A stretch of 44,707 nt of DNA from Acanthamoeba lenticulata (Eukaryota; Discosea; Longamoebia; Acanthamoebidae): positions 1 through 44,707 of the forward strand of contig NAVB01000331.1 in NCBI GenBank assembly GCA_002179805.1, given 5' to 3'. This document shows positions 10,918 through 30,339 of this stretch, one piece after another. A program made the position numbers and the translations under genes. Within the stretch, counting starts at the first letter, position 1. Each line of letters begins with the position of its first letter. Below the pieces are notes generated by a model. It had not been told where the DNA came from. It did no database searches and saw only the letters and a program-made list of their open reading frames with translations.

Positions 10918-13900
10918 TTATTTCGTGCGTTTTGTGCGTTGTCGCGTGGCGGTGGCTTGTGGTCGCTTGCCGACGATGACGAGCGACTCGAGCCTCACGA
11001 CCGCGTTGTGCAGCTGGTGCGGCCGCCTGCTCCTCCCCCCCCCACGGCACACACGCGCGCGTGTCGTGCGGCGTCAGTTCTCCTGCGTCTTATGCCGCAA
11101 AAACCGCACACACGCGCGGGGAACGCACAGTTCGTAAAAGGCGGCAACAAGCTCGACGATGACGCGGTGCGCGCGTGGGAGGCCGGCGCCCTGCCAGTCC
11201 TCCGTCCGCGTGATCTGCCCGCGCGTCGCGTAGCGGCTCGCTGCCACGACCGGCGGCCCTTCCCTCTTTGTCCTCTTCTTCATCATCATCTCCTCTTCTT
11301 CTTCGTCGTCGGCTTCTTGTGGCCAGAACGGCGCCTCGAAGTCGTCGGCGGGCTCGTCGCCCGGCGGCTTGGCAAGGTCGGCCAAGTCCTGCGCGATGAC
11401 TTTCAGGTCTGCACGGCGAGGCGCAAGGACGTCAGCGCACGACACGACACACGCGCACGCGTGTGTGCGGGACACGCACGTGTAGGCGGCGGCCCCCAAA
11501 GGCCGCGCAGGTAAGCCGTGTAGTCGGCCAAGTTCTCCGGCCCGAACCGCCAAAAATCACTGCAACCCACCCGCACACGCGCGCGCGTGTCGTGTCGTGT
11601 CGTGTCATCACTCCGCGCGCGTGTCGTGTCGTGTTGTGCCGTGTCGTGTGGCGGTACCTCGGGTAGAACGGGACATGGCCGCGGGGCAGCGGCCCGAACA
11701 AGCGGGCCAGCAGGCCGCGCCGCCAGACCCCAAAGGGCGGCAGCTCGTCGAGCAGCGTGTGCGCGCCCGGGCCGGGCATCACGTCCCACGCGAGCTCTGC
11801 TTTGTCGTCGTCGTCTTCTTCTTTGTCTTCTTTGTTGTCAAAATCGGCCTTGGGCTGTTCCTCCTGGTCCTTCTGGGGTTCTGCGCGTGTGCGGCTCCGG
11901 CCGCGACGCGGCGGCGCCGAATTCGAAGACGACGACGAACGCGCGCGGAGGCGCTGGTGGCGCTGCGCGTGGAGGAACGCGCGGTAGATGTCGCGCGGGT
12001 GTGGCCCGACGTCGTCGGCGTCGTCGTCGGCGTAGAGGAGCTTCAGGCCGACCACGATGCCCGCCAAGATCCGCTGCATGAACGGCAATCGCTCTGCGCG
12101 CGCGTGTGCGTGCGTGTCATTATGAGCGTGTGTCGTATGCGCGCGTGTCGTGTCGTGCGGCGGGGGCAGTACGAAATGCGTTTCGGTCGTAAAGCCACCG
12201 GAGGACCTCGACCTCCTTGGTTTCGTCCGCACTGGTCGCTATATGTGCGTGTGTGTCGTGTCATGTCAGCACACACACAAGCGTGTGTCGTGTCGTGTCG
12301 TGTGGTGCGCGCTTCGAACCCTGGAAGATGTGGTGCACGAAGAAGCCGAAGGAGGGCGGGAGGCCCAGCTCCTCCACGAACCGGTACAGCACGGGATACA
12401 CGGGCGGCGTGGCCTCCTGCTCGAGGCCGAGCTTGGCGATGAGCGCGAGGGCCTGCTCCTCGAGCTTCGGGACAGCCAATTGAATCTGTGTGTGTGTGTG
12501 TGTGTGAGACGCACGACACACGCGCACGACACACGCGGGGGGGGGGCGCACGGGCGGGCGGATTTCGTTGCCGCGCGCGTCCTTGAGGTCGCGCAGCGTG
12601 TAGACTTCGTCGTAGGGCACTTGCCCGCTCCGCGCCCACCTATGGCACACACGCACGCACACGCAAGCGTGTCGTGTCGTGTCGTGTCGTGTTATTCCCC
12701 ACCGCGCGCGTGTGTCGTGCGCTCGTCTCGTGTCGTGTCGTACCGGACGAGGTCGAGGGCGAGGAGAGGCTCCTGGAGGATGTTGAGGGCGACGTAGTTG
12801 ATGGCCAGCGTGAGCGACACCTGCGGCAGCGCGTGTGGCGTCTCCAGCGCGTCGCCGTCGAGCTGGCCTTCTTCGCCTTCTTCTTCCCCTTCTTCGACTT
12901 CTTCTTCTTCTTCCTCCTTGTCCTTGTCCTTTTCTCTTCTCTTCCTCTTCTTGCTTTCTCTCGCCTTTTCCCGTTCCGCCTTTTCCCTTTCCTTTTCCCT
13001 TTCCTTTTCCTTGTCGCTTTCGTTGTTGGCGGGCGAGGGCGAGGGCGAGGGCGAGGAGGAGGCCGAGGCGGAGGCGGAGAGGTCGACCAGGTCGGAGAGG
13101 CCCATCTCCTCGAGCCACGACCGCCCGGCCTCGACGTCCTCCTCCGTCACCGTCGCCTCCATTCTGGCCTTCTTCTCCATCCGCGCCTCCTCGCTCTCCT
13201 CTTCTTCGTCCTCCTCTTGCTGCGCCTCCCCGCCACCGCCCTTGCGTCCTGGACACGCGCGCGCGCGTGTGTCGTGTCGTGTCAGAGCCGCACACACGCG
13301 CGTGTGTCGTGTCGTGTCGTGTCGTGCGCGCGTACTTTGGCGGGCGAGGCGGGCGCGGTGGGCCTTGGCGTTGGCGAGCTGGTTCTCGCGGGTGGCGGCG
13401 TAGCGGAACCACAGCTTGCGGACGACCCCGACCAAGCGAGGACTCGCGCCGCACGTCGTCACGAGCGCCTCCACCTGTGTGGCACACGGCCCAATCGATG
13501 GTGTCGCCATGAACGGCTTGAACGTCAACATCAAGAGACCAAAAAGAATGATGAGATGGAGATGTGGAGAAAGGGCCAACCTGACGAAGGAGCAGATCTT
13601 GGAAGAAGTCGAGGTAGGTGCCCAGAGCGCCCGGATAAGCAGATTCAACATCTAATATAATTTTGTAAAAAATTAATCAGATTTAAAAATATTTTTGAAA
13701 ATACAAAATAAAAGAGTCTTATCTGATAAAAGTGAAGGAGGAAGAGGCGGTACTGATGGCGGGGCTCTTGGCTGATGCGGCTTGCTTGGAGGTCTCGGGC
13801 AAGACGGTGCTTCGGTCAACCTTGACCCTTTGCCGCGAACTCTTGCCGTACTCATCAAAATCGTCCAATTCTTGTTGAACGTAATCCTGCGAAAATTGCG

Positions 13901-14051
13901 AACGTCAGGTGGGGCGGCGTTCGTGGATGGGCGAGATGAGACTGCGGACCTGCGATTGCGTGAAGCATTCGTCGCAAACATAAAACCCGTCCTCGTTCTG
14001 GGTCAAGCGGTAGCTCCCGCATCGCTCACATTTTAATCGTCGGCTCGCCAT
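10918..14051 (-). CDS. TAF1B: TAF1B/Rrn7-type RNA polymerase I initiation factor
   Basis: TAF1B/Rrn7 is the TFIIB-like subunit of the Pol I core factor (SL1), needed to start rRNA transcription. Twelve exons close in phase: 14051-13950, 13886-13754, 13651-13581, 13474-13336, 13248-12744, 12639-12552, 12485-12320, 12238-12173, 12093-11658, 11559-11480, 11408-11129 and 11026-10918, giving 724 residues. The N-terminal zinc ribbon has C8, C11, C26 and C29 (KCERCG...YVCDEC). A Rrn7-like helix follows (TYLDFFQDLLLRQ), then a long acidic/lysine insert (about 13240-12850). Cyclin-fold segments come next: LALDLVRWARSGQVPYDE, VYPVLYRFVEELGLP and PFMQRILAGIVVGLKLLYADD, then DFWRFGPENLADYTAYL. Introns 4-11 are made of related pentamer repeats (separate entry). 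The start ATG gives the shortest leader before the zinc ribbon. The assignment rests on remembered family motifs. Confidence 0.88.
11027..13335 (-). repeat. CACGA/CGTGT pentamer repeats in eight TAF1B introns
   Basis: Introns 13335-13249, 12743-12640, 12551-12486, 12319-12239, 12172-12094, 11657-11560, 11479-11409 and 11128-11027 consist largely of the same material: runs of CACGA (plus strand CGTGT) and palindromic ACACGCGCGTGT-like blocks. Read along the gene, the run is CACGACACGACAC in most introns but the reverse complement in introns 6 and 10. Introns 1-3 of the gene lack it. Exon sequences between them are ordinary. Confidence 0.9.
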
Positions 14052-14318
14052 CGAGGCTTTGCGCGGCGATCGGCCAAGCAAGCGCACGCTGTCGCCTGAC
14101 CAAGCAAAAGGCACGATTCAATCACGATTTGCTCTCTTCAGAAATTGAATCAACAAAAACTGATTTGTTTCCGTTTATTTTCTTTAGCATTTTCTTCATG
14201 ATTTGATTTAAAAGGACACCTTTTCGTAAAATGGAAACAACTCTGACGTCACTCCCGCCTTCACGTCCCTCAGCCTCTGTAGAACATACACAATCTCGAC
14301 AAAGTCAAGTCAGGACAG
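14052..14318. promoter_or_regulatory. Divergent promoter region, TAF1B (-) / thioredoxin-fold gene (+)
   Basis: A 267-base region lies between two divergently read start codons. It is clearly more AT-rich than its flanks, especially 14130-14230. TTTAAA near 14207 is a possible TATA-like element for the plus-strand gene. No other elements are claimed. Confidence 0.45.
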
Positions 14319-16253
14319 ATGGCAGTGCGACGAGATCAGCAAAGGACACTCCTGGTGGTCTGCCTGGTGGCGCTGGCCATCTGCTGCGTGCTGGCCTTCA
14401 TGACCGTTCCCGCAGATGCCAAAGATTCGGATATGATGGACATGGGCATGGAATTTGAAAAGGACGTGGGCTTAGGTCCTACCAAGGCACGCAAGGGTAA
14501 GGGCGCTCGGGGCAATAGGGAACCAAGGAAACCATTGTCTATTGTGGAGCTCACAACTGATGATCTTGAACTCCAACTGAGGAGGTGAGTTGGGGCCTTT
14601 CTTTTAACCTTGCAAGGTTGGTTCTTTCATTGTACACCACCTCACACTTCCATTATTTCCATTCTAGAAATCAGGTTATTGTTCTTGCTCTGCACCCTTC
14701 CGATACGCCAAGCCCAGAGCTCATCAATGCCTTGACAGATGTACGTTGTCACCACGTCTTTGTTCCACAAAACAACATTTTTACTGATTTTATTTTAAAT
14801 TTGTCTTTTCTAGTTCACTGCACAAGTGCCCAACCCCATGCCTGGACTGCTGGTGGCGCGCTCGAACAATGTCGCCTTCAAAAAGCGCTTCCACGTCAAG
14901 AAAACGCCTTCTCTGCTCATCATCACTGACGCTGGTGAGCACGTCGAGAACTACCCCATGGACGAATTCGATGTTGAGGCGTTTGCTCGCCATATCAGCA
15001 ACGGGCGCGGCACCTATCCTCTCCCGCCTGTTGGAGTATTGACCGTAAGTCCTTCTTTTCCTCGTTTCCCTTCTTTTTTCTTCGTACATCCATATTTTTT
15101 GAAATTATTATTTTATTAAATAATTACATTGATTTATAATTACTAGTAATTATAATAATAATTAATGATTACAATTATTATTAATTATTAATGTTGACAA
15201 CTTTGTCACTTCAACATCAATAATTAATAATAAAACCTTCAACAGAGCAACCACAGGGCCAAGAATGCCCACACGATGCTCTACGCGGTGCTCAATGCCA
15301 CGGAGGACGTTGGCCAGAAGTGGAATAACTACTACATGAGGCGGTGGGACGCGCTCTACGCGGAGCGCGGACGCAACAAGAGCTTCATCTACGCCGTGGG
15401 CGACATCTACGACGTGTCGGATTTGATCTACAAGTTCAGCGACGCGCTCACGACCCAGATCCCTTGGCCTCTCGTCCTGCTCGAGGACGACCGAAGCCAA
15501 ATCTACAGGTTCCCCAAGGACGAGGTCTTCAGCCTGGCCGCCGTCAAGGAGTGGCTCGCCAAGTGGGAGCAGGGCAAGCTCAAGCCCTACCGCCGCTCGG
15601 GCAACCTCGTCAACAACAAGCCCGGCACCCTCTTCACTCTCACCTCCGACAACTTTGAGCTGGTCACCACGGACTGGAGCAAGGATGTCCTCGTCTTGTT
15701 CTACGGCCCCAAGTGCCCTTATTCCAAGTACGTTGACCTTTTATTTTTGTTATTTTTAATTTTCTCACCTTTAAATTTTAAAAATCAATTAATAATAATC
15801 AGGGAGTTCTTGGAAGTGGAGATGCCCAAGCTCTTGGAGATGGTGAACCACGTGCCGTCGCTTGTGGTGGCCAAGATCGACTGCTCCGAGAACGAGTGCT
15901 CTTCGGGCATCGTGTCGGGCTACCCGACCATTGCCCTCTACAAGGGCTGCAAGAAGGGTGAAACCAAGCCCGAGGCTCCGCTTGGCTACTGGGACGTTCG
16001 AGAAGCAGATGACCTCTTCAGGTGCGCACAACATCCTTCCCCCTGGCAGCTTGACCCTTGTTGACCACGAACTGACTCTTGAATGGTATACACGATCAGG
16101 TGGTTGAAGCACAACTCGTACTACTCCATCCCCAAGAAGCACGTGGAGCAGCCCAGCGGCGAGAGGGCGGCCGACCCCATCGTGGCCGCGGCCGAGCAGG
16201 TGGGCGGCCAGGTCGACCCGCTCGCCGCCGCCGAGCTCACCATGGTCCTCTAA
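14319..16253 (+). CDS. ER thioredoxin-fold (PDI-family) protein with CPYS site
   Basis: PDI-family proteins catalyse or chaperone disulfide formation in the ER. Six exons close in phase: 14319-14584, 14668-14740, 14814-15044, 15246-15727, 15803-16021 and 16100-16253, giving 474 residues. The N-terminus has a strongly hydrophobic signal segment (LLVVCLVALAICCVLAF) and an ADA cleavage-like site. A first thioredoxin-like region (NQVIVLALHPSDTPSPELIN, about 14670-15040) has no active-site cysteines. The C-terminal thioredoxin domain has the usual framework (KDVLVLFYGPKCPYSK ... VAKIDCSENE ... GYPTIALYKG) with CPYS instead of CGHC, so only one redox cysteine. No KDEL-like retention signal is seen; the protein ends ELTMVL. 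A non-oxidase role such as isomerase or chaperone is therefore more likely than disulfide donation; that is inference. Confidence 0.87.
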
Positions 16254-16461
16254 TAGAGAGAGCAAGCAGCTGCCTTGTTTATTTTTATTTTATTGTTATT
16301 TCACTTCCCAGTTTTTTTTGTATTTGGGCCAGCAGTCCTACTTCTTGAACATGAACAAAGCTGTGCAACCTACTAAAAGCATTTTTTGTTTTGGTTTTGA
16401 TTTTCCTTATTGTTTTTTTACTAGTTTAATTTTGAAAAAGATTGTTGTTTGTGGAAAAGCT

Positions 16462-25670
<9,209 letters not shown>

Positions 25671-26043
25671 CTTGTGTGTGTTGTTGTGGCTTGACTGTTG
25701 TGCAGACACTAGTGTTGAGCTCCGGAGTGAAGAGCGGAGATGATGCTGACCCGTAGACCACCGATGGAGACTGTCACTGAACTCCCTTTTGAACACACAC
25801 GCCACACGAGAGCCACACAAAGGAGGCTGAGCTCTTCACCGGCCGGAGGGTGAGAGAAAGACAAAAGAACGAGCCGCGCTCCGCTTTGCTTCCGTTATTT
25901 GTCGACAACACATTCCTGCGATTCTCATGTCGACAGAATCTATCACAAACTGTGATGTTTGGCCTTTTTGCTCTCTGTGCTTGGCTCACGTTTTGCAAAG
26001 TGTGTGATAAAAAACATATGTTGATAAAAATATTAAACACATC
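25671..26043 (-). promoter_or_regulatory. CAD upstream region
   Basis: This 373-base gap holds the CAD promoter/5' UTR and the 3' end of the START-domain gene. Two copies of the palindrome TGTCGACA (25900-25907, 25928-25935) lie 28 bases apart. A further palindrome AACATATGTT is at 26013-26022. Binding roles are unproven. Confidence 0.4.
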
Positions 26044-27330
26044 TTAGTGGTCTTGTGAATCCAACACGACGGTGTGACCTTTTTCCGCTACGAACTTGCG
26101 AAGCCGATGGAGAGCGTCGCCAAGCTCGCCACTCAATCGGTTCACTGTCAAGACACGACAGCACAGAATACATGAGGTCCACAACATCATGATTCCATCG
26201 GCACACACGATGGCGTACCCAACCAGGTGGGAACCCAGCCCTTGATGTCGACCTGGGCCAAGAAGAGGCAGTCGCACCAAGCGTCCACCTTGACGCCTGC
26301 CAATCCAGCCGCCTTGACCTCATCCTACACCACACGTGGAAACAAACACAACGATTACTACCGTCGCAACAGCTCCTCTGTTGGCGTCGGTTGCTCACCT
26401 CAGTCGGTGTGTATGGCGCGATGACCCAGCCTGACTCAAAGATGTGGCCTCGCACGTGGCCCTTCACTGAGAGTGATGGCGTAGAGTGATTATCGTGTTA
26501 GTTATAAAATGCATATTTATTTATTTATTTTATTTGCATTGTGAGGTACCATGTGGAACGTCATCTCGCTCGATGGAGATGCACGCAATTACTTTCTTGT
26601 CCTCCACGTCTTGCCTTCCTGTGGCATCACGGAAAAAAAAAAAACAAATGATTCAGAAACAAACGTAAAACAATAAAAACAAAACAAAACAAAAACCTTC
26701 AAAGTAGAGAAAGTCGCGGGGCGACACGACGAGGTTGAACCCAGACGAGTAGGCCGCGTAGATGATTTCGTGCTTCCCGTCGGCGAACTTCTCCACCACG
26801 CGCCCGCCCGTGTAGAGCGGATCGATTTCTACGTAGAATAGAATTCAAAAATAAAATTAAAATTAAAATAGAAGCGGCCACACGCGCAAGGGGGAGGACA
26901 CGCACTAGGGTAGTAGTCGAGCGATTGGAGGATGCGGCAGAGCAGCTGTGGACTGCCGGGAATGAGCCCACGCGCCTTGGCAGCTTTGATGGGGTTGTTC
27001 TATCGTGTAAAAACGAAAATAGATGAATATTTGTGCAGAATAATTCTTTAAAAATAGGAGAAAAAGCAATAAACCTCTTCGTGTGCAAGGTGGACGGTGA
27101 CGCCGCGCTTGTCCTTGACCTTACGCCAGCCGCCTCTCTCGCAGTCCTTGTCTGCGTGCTCCTCCAGCAGCTTGGCCATGCACGACTCGACCTACGCGGC
27201 CAAAAGATGATTTCAAAATCCCCGCAAGTGATCTGACAAGATGAAAAAAAAGACACGTCACCTTGCCACTGAGTGGGCGCAAGCGCTCCTCGTCCGAGAG
27301 CGAGGGGTCGTCACGGTGCGGTGGTTCCAT
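26044..27330 (-). CDS. START-domain lipid-binding protein
   Basis: START domains bind sterols, phospholipids or ceramide in a closed hydrophobic cavity. The start is the ATG at 27330 and the stop is at 26046-26044. Early exons close in phase (27330-27262, 27191-27075, 26999-26906), followed by further short exons. The translation has the START pattern: GWRKVKDKRGVTVHLAHEE; LLCRILQSLDYYP; PLYTGGRVVEKFADGKHEIIYAAY; SGFNLVVSPRDFLYFE; VIACISIERDDVPHG; GHIFESGWVIAP; LAQVDIKGWVPTWL; and a C-terminal amphipathic helix LSGELGDALHRLRKFV. The product is about 220 residues, so the protein is little more than the domain, with no targeting peptide. The ligand cannot be read from sequence. It sits in tandem behind CAD and before the F-box gene, with no evident functional link. 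Confidence 0.85.
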
Positions 27331-27464
27331 GGCAAAATAAAGAATATTCGAAAAGAAGTGTAAAGAAATACAAAGAATAAATAAAAAATTGGAAAATTGG
27401 CGTTTTAATAAAAGCCTCGGCCAATGGTGAGCTCCTGTCGAGAGCAAGCAAATCACAAAGCAAA

Positions 27465-28586
27465 CTACTTCGGGACTACGTAGGCAGAGGGGAACAAGCC
27501 CTTGGCCCCGTTGAGCTCGCCCTGCCACCACCCCGAGGGGTCCGTGTCATCCACGATGTCGATGACGTCCCCGGCCGAGAACGAGAGCTCTATGTCCTCC
27601 ATGCCGTGGTAGTCGTACAGTGCGCGGCACTGCTGGCGGATCATTGGCGGCCTCTGGCCCGTCCTCAGGAATCCACGCCAGTTCTCGATGAACCGGAACA
27701 CCTTCGTTTTTTAAGTTCACCATCATCATCCTTGTCAGCCTGTTCATCTTCATCATCATCATCATCATAGAGAAGAAAGAGGCGCACCAGGTGGTGATCG
27801 TAGCGTTCGTCTTTCTCGAGCGGCCCGGTTGGCTGGCGGCTGAGAAGCCGCCCATTGGCGTCGAGCACGAGGAAGTACGGGCACTCGTGGATGGTCCGGA
27901 TCAGCCGCGGCCAGTCCTCGACCACTGCACCACCGCCGTCACGCCGCTCTCATGTCAATCCGCACGCGCCGGGAGGATGAAGATGATGACGGACGCCGCA
28001 CCGCCCTCTTGGACGGCCGCGCACTCGGCGTCGTGGAGGGGCTCGGACTGCCCGGGGAGCCGGGACAGCCTGCGCACGCACACACGCCACACACGTGATG
28101 GTTGGCCGTCGTCGTCTTCATCATCATCATCATTACGCACACAAAGAGGAGGGAGGCCGCGGCGTACGACTCGTCGAGGGGGAGCCAGACAAAGACCTCG
28201 TTGAGCTTGGCCCACACGAGCGGGTTGTGGTCCATGTAGTGCTGCAGCCTCATCGTCCAGTCCTCTGTTTACAAGACAAGAAAGAAATGCATTGGAAAAA
28301 AGAAATGATAAACAAGTTAAAAAGTAAAAGGATTAAAAAATCGTAATATTTATGGTTAAAAAAAGAATAAAAATTAATTATAAAGTAGAAACGTACGGGG
28401 AGTTTTGTGAGAATGGAAGAGGGCGTTGCAGAGGAGGACGAGCTTGCCCTCCCGCCCGGCACGCGCCGCGGCCGCTGCGATCTGCGTCTGCGGCGGCGTC
28501 GTAAGATCGAAGCTCTTCGCGTAGGCCCGACGCCACCTGCGCCAACAAGATAAAAAGCTCATTAATGGGATTGATAAATTCACTCA

Positions 28587-28617
<31 letters not shown>

Positions 28618-29784
28618 CAAAAACAAAACAAAAAGGCGCTTACTCGTCGGTGTCCAGCGAAAGGCGGCCTTGCAACCCTTCGTCAGTGTGCAGGAAGCGC
28701 GTAGCCCAGTCGTCCCACACGTTGAACTGCCTGAGAGGCAGCGTCGGTGTCATGCCCGCCTGTGTGCGCGTGCGGCGTGAGTGTGCGCGCGTGTACAGGG
28801 CCGGGCCTGCGGGCGCGTACGGTGAAGCTGAGGCAAAAGGTCGAAAGGCGGCGAAGCGAGGGACAAGCCCGGGCGAGCGGCACCAGCAACACCGGCGTCG
28901 ATAGCACGCAGTAGTCCAGCTGCAGGCTCGCCAGGTCGGGCAGGTCGGACAGCGTCATCAGCGCGTTGAGCGTCAGCGCCGTGCAGCCGCGCACTGCAGC
29001 TCGCCACCAGATGATGAGGGTGATGATGAAGAAGAAGGTGATGGTGAAGAAGAAGAAGAAGATGTTGAAGCGTACGGTCGAGGTGGACGAGGCGCTTGCA
29101 GTTGCTCGTGACGGCCTTCAGCACGTCGTCGGTCACTTGCCTATGGCGCCAGTTAGCCATTGGCGCGGGCAGGACGAGGGGCGTGGCGCACCGGCACCAG
29201 GCCAGCGAGAGCGAGCGCAGGTTGACGCAGCGGCCGAGGGTCCGCTGCAGCGTGGCGGGCTCCAGGTTGTTGTCGCAGAAGCTCACATCCAGCTCCTCCA
29301 CCTTCCGTGTGTGTGTTGTGTCTGAGAAAGAAGATTGTTCTTGACGACACATACAACATAGGCGTACGTCGGCGGCAAAGATGTCGAGCAAGCGTGTAAA
29401 GACCACGTCCAGGCTGCTCTTCTCGCGCCAAATGGCTTCCGAGAACCGAAGCGGGAGCCACACTGGCCAATGCCATTATTTTGTGGTGACGGTGGGTCCC
29501 AAGCAAACAGCTCCAAAGACGAGAGGAGGACTGTGTGCGTACGGCTCTTGTCAAAGGCGAGGCCCTTCCACTGGTGGCACACTTGGGCCGCTGTGCCTCG
29601 GGCCTTCCTCCCGCCCAACAAAGCAACCACCGTGGTGGTGAGTTGTTGCCAAGCGGGTGATGATGAGAAAGAAGAAGAAGACCTGCAAGGGGAGGGCTTT
29701 CAAGATGAGGAGCAGCAGCTCAGGGGGCAAGGTGCTAATAGGGCCATCACCGTTGTACGCTTCATCGCCTCCAGCTCGCTCCAT
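27465..29784 (-). CDS. F-box / leucine-rich-repeat / SH3 protein
   Basis: F-box proteins link substrates to SCF ubiquitin ligases; SH3 domains bind proline-rich peptides. The first exon starts at 29784 with an F-box-like STLPPELLLLILKALPLQ, continued by AAQVCHQWKGLAFD. LRR-like segments follow: VEELDVSFCDNNLEPATLQRT, CVNLRSLSLAWC, LKAVTSNCKRLVHLD and LASLQLDYCVLSTP. The central part (28750-27700) is unrecognised but ordered (WDDWATRFLHTDEG, LVEDWPRLIRTIHECPYFLV). The last exon is a complete SH3 domain: CRALYDYHGMEDIELSFSAG, a following WWQGELNGAKGLFPSAYV, ending VVPK and a stop at 27467-27465. Several central exon borders were judged only from continuity. One intron holds an (AAAAC)n run. The combination is unusual (see findings). 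Confidence 0.78.
28586..28634 (+). repeat. (AAAAC)n intronic repeat
   Basis: About nine imperfect AAAAC units lie in an intron of the F-box/SH3 gene; on the coding strand they read (GTTTT)n. Confidence 0.9.
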
Positions 29785-29836
29785 TTGCTTTTTGGCTTAT
29801 TATGGGGACACCGGAGCGGCAAGAAGCCTGATTTGT

Positions 29837-30043
29837 TTAAGTTAAAGAGCGGAAAATTTTCTGGGCCTCGGCCTGGTTGGAGGAGTTGAAGGGCTCGGTC
29901 ACTCCCATGTCCTTGAGCACCGGCGACAGTTCGACCTCATACTCGAACTTGAACCGCGGCAGCTGGACGTTGACCTGTTGCAGAGACTGCTGTTGCTCGA
30001 CGATCTGCTTCAGGTTGCTCTCTGCCATGACCTGCTCGTCCAC
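29837..30043 (-). pseudogene. Serpin C-terminal fragment
   Basis: An open frame on the minus strand encodes the characteristic late serpin segment: VQLPRFKFEYEVELSPVLKD followed by MGVTEPFN. It breaks off soon after (KIFRSLT), so the reactive-centre loop and the final beta strands are absent. It lies on the same strand as, and downstream of, the N-terminal serpin part at 31419-30775. Between them the expected central residues are missing and other sequence intervenes. A serpin without its reactive loop cannot inhibit proteases. Confidence 0.75.
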
Positions 30044-30339
30044 ATGTTGTGGTCACCAACATGTAGTCAGTCGCTAGCGGCAGTACAACTGCGAGGGTCC
30101 GCAGGGCAAGACCTCCCTCTTCGAGCCCCCGAGCGGTCCCTACTGCCGACCGGACCTCGAGACCTGCGCTTAGGCTCGCCCCCTTTGTCCTGATCAGCAA
30201 GGTGGGGGATGGTGATGATGCGAATCGCTTCTTGCTGTTGTCCTCTCCAACCCACCGACGAACACTGTCCTAAATAATTCATTATCCTCTCTGGTGCGAA
30301 ACACAACAAATGAGAAAGGGGAAGCACGTGCTGTGCTGT

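Noticed and set aside
12311..12330. tRNA B-box-like GGTTCGAAGC on the minus strand
   Set aside because: It is the exon 7 donor region of TAF1B; no A box or cloverleaf arms are present.
11027..13335. CRISPR array or satellite block
   Set aside because: The repeated units are not evenly spaced, vary in length and orientation, and lie inside introns between well-conserved exons of a eukaryotic gene.
13673..13981. Minus-strand frame crossing TAF1B introns 1 and 2
   Set aside because: It runs through two predicted introns in a frame different from the zinc-ribbon exon. The spliced frame gives a continuous TAF1B-like protein.
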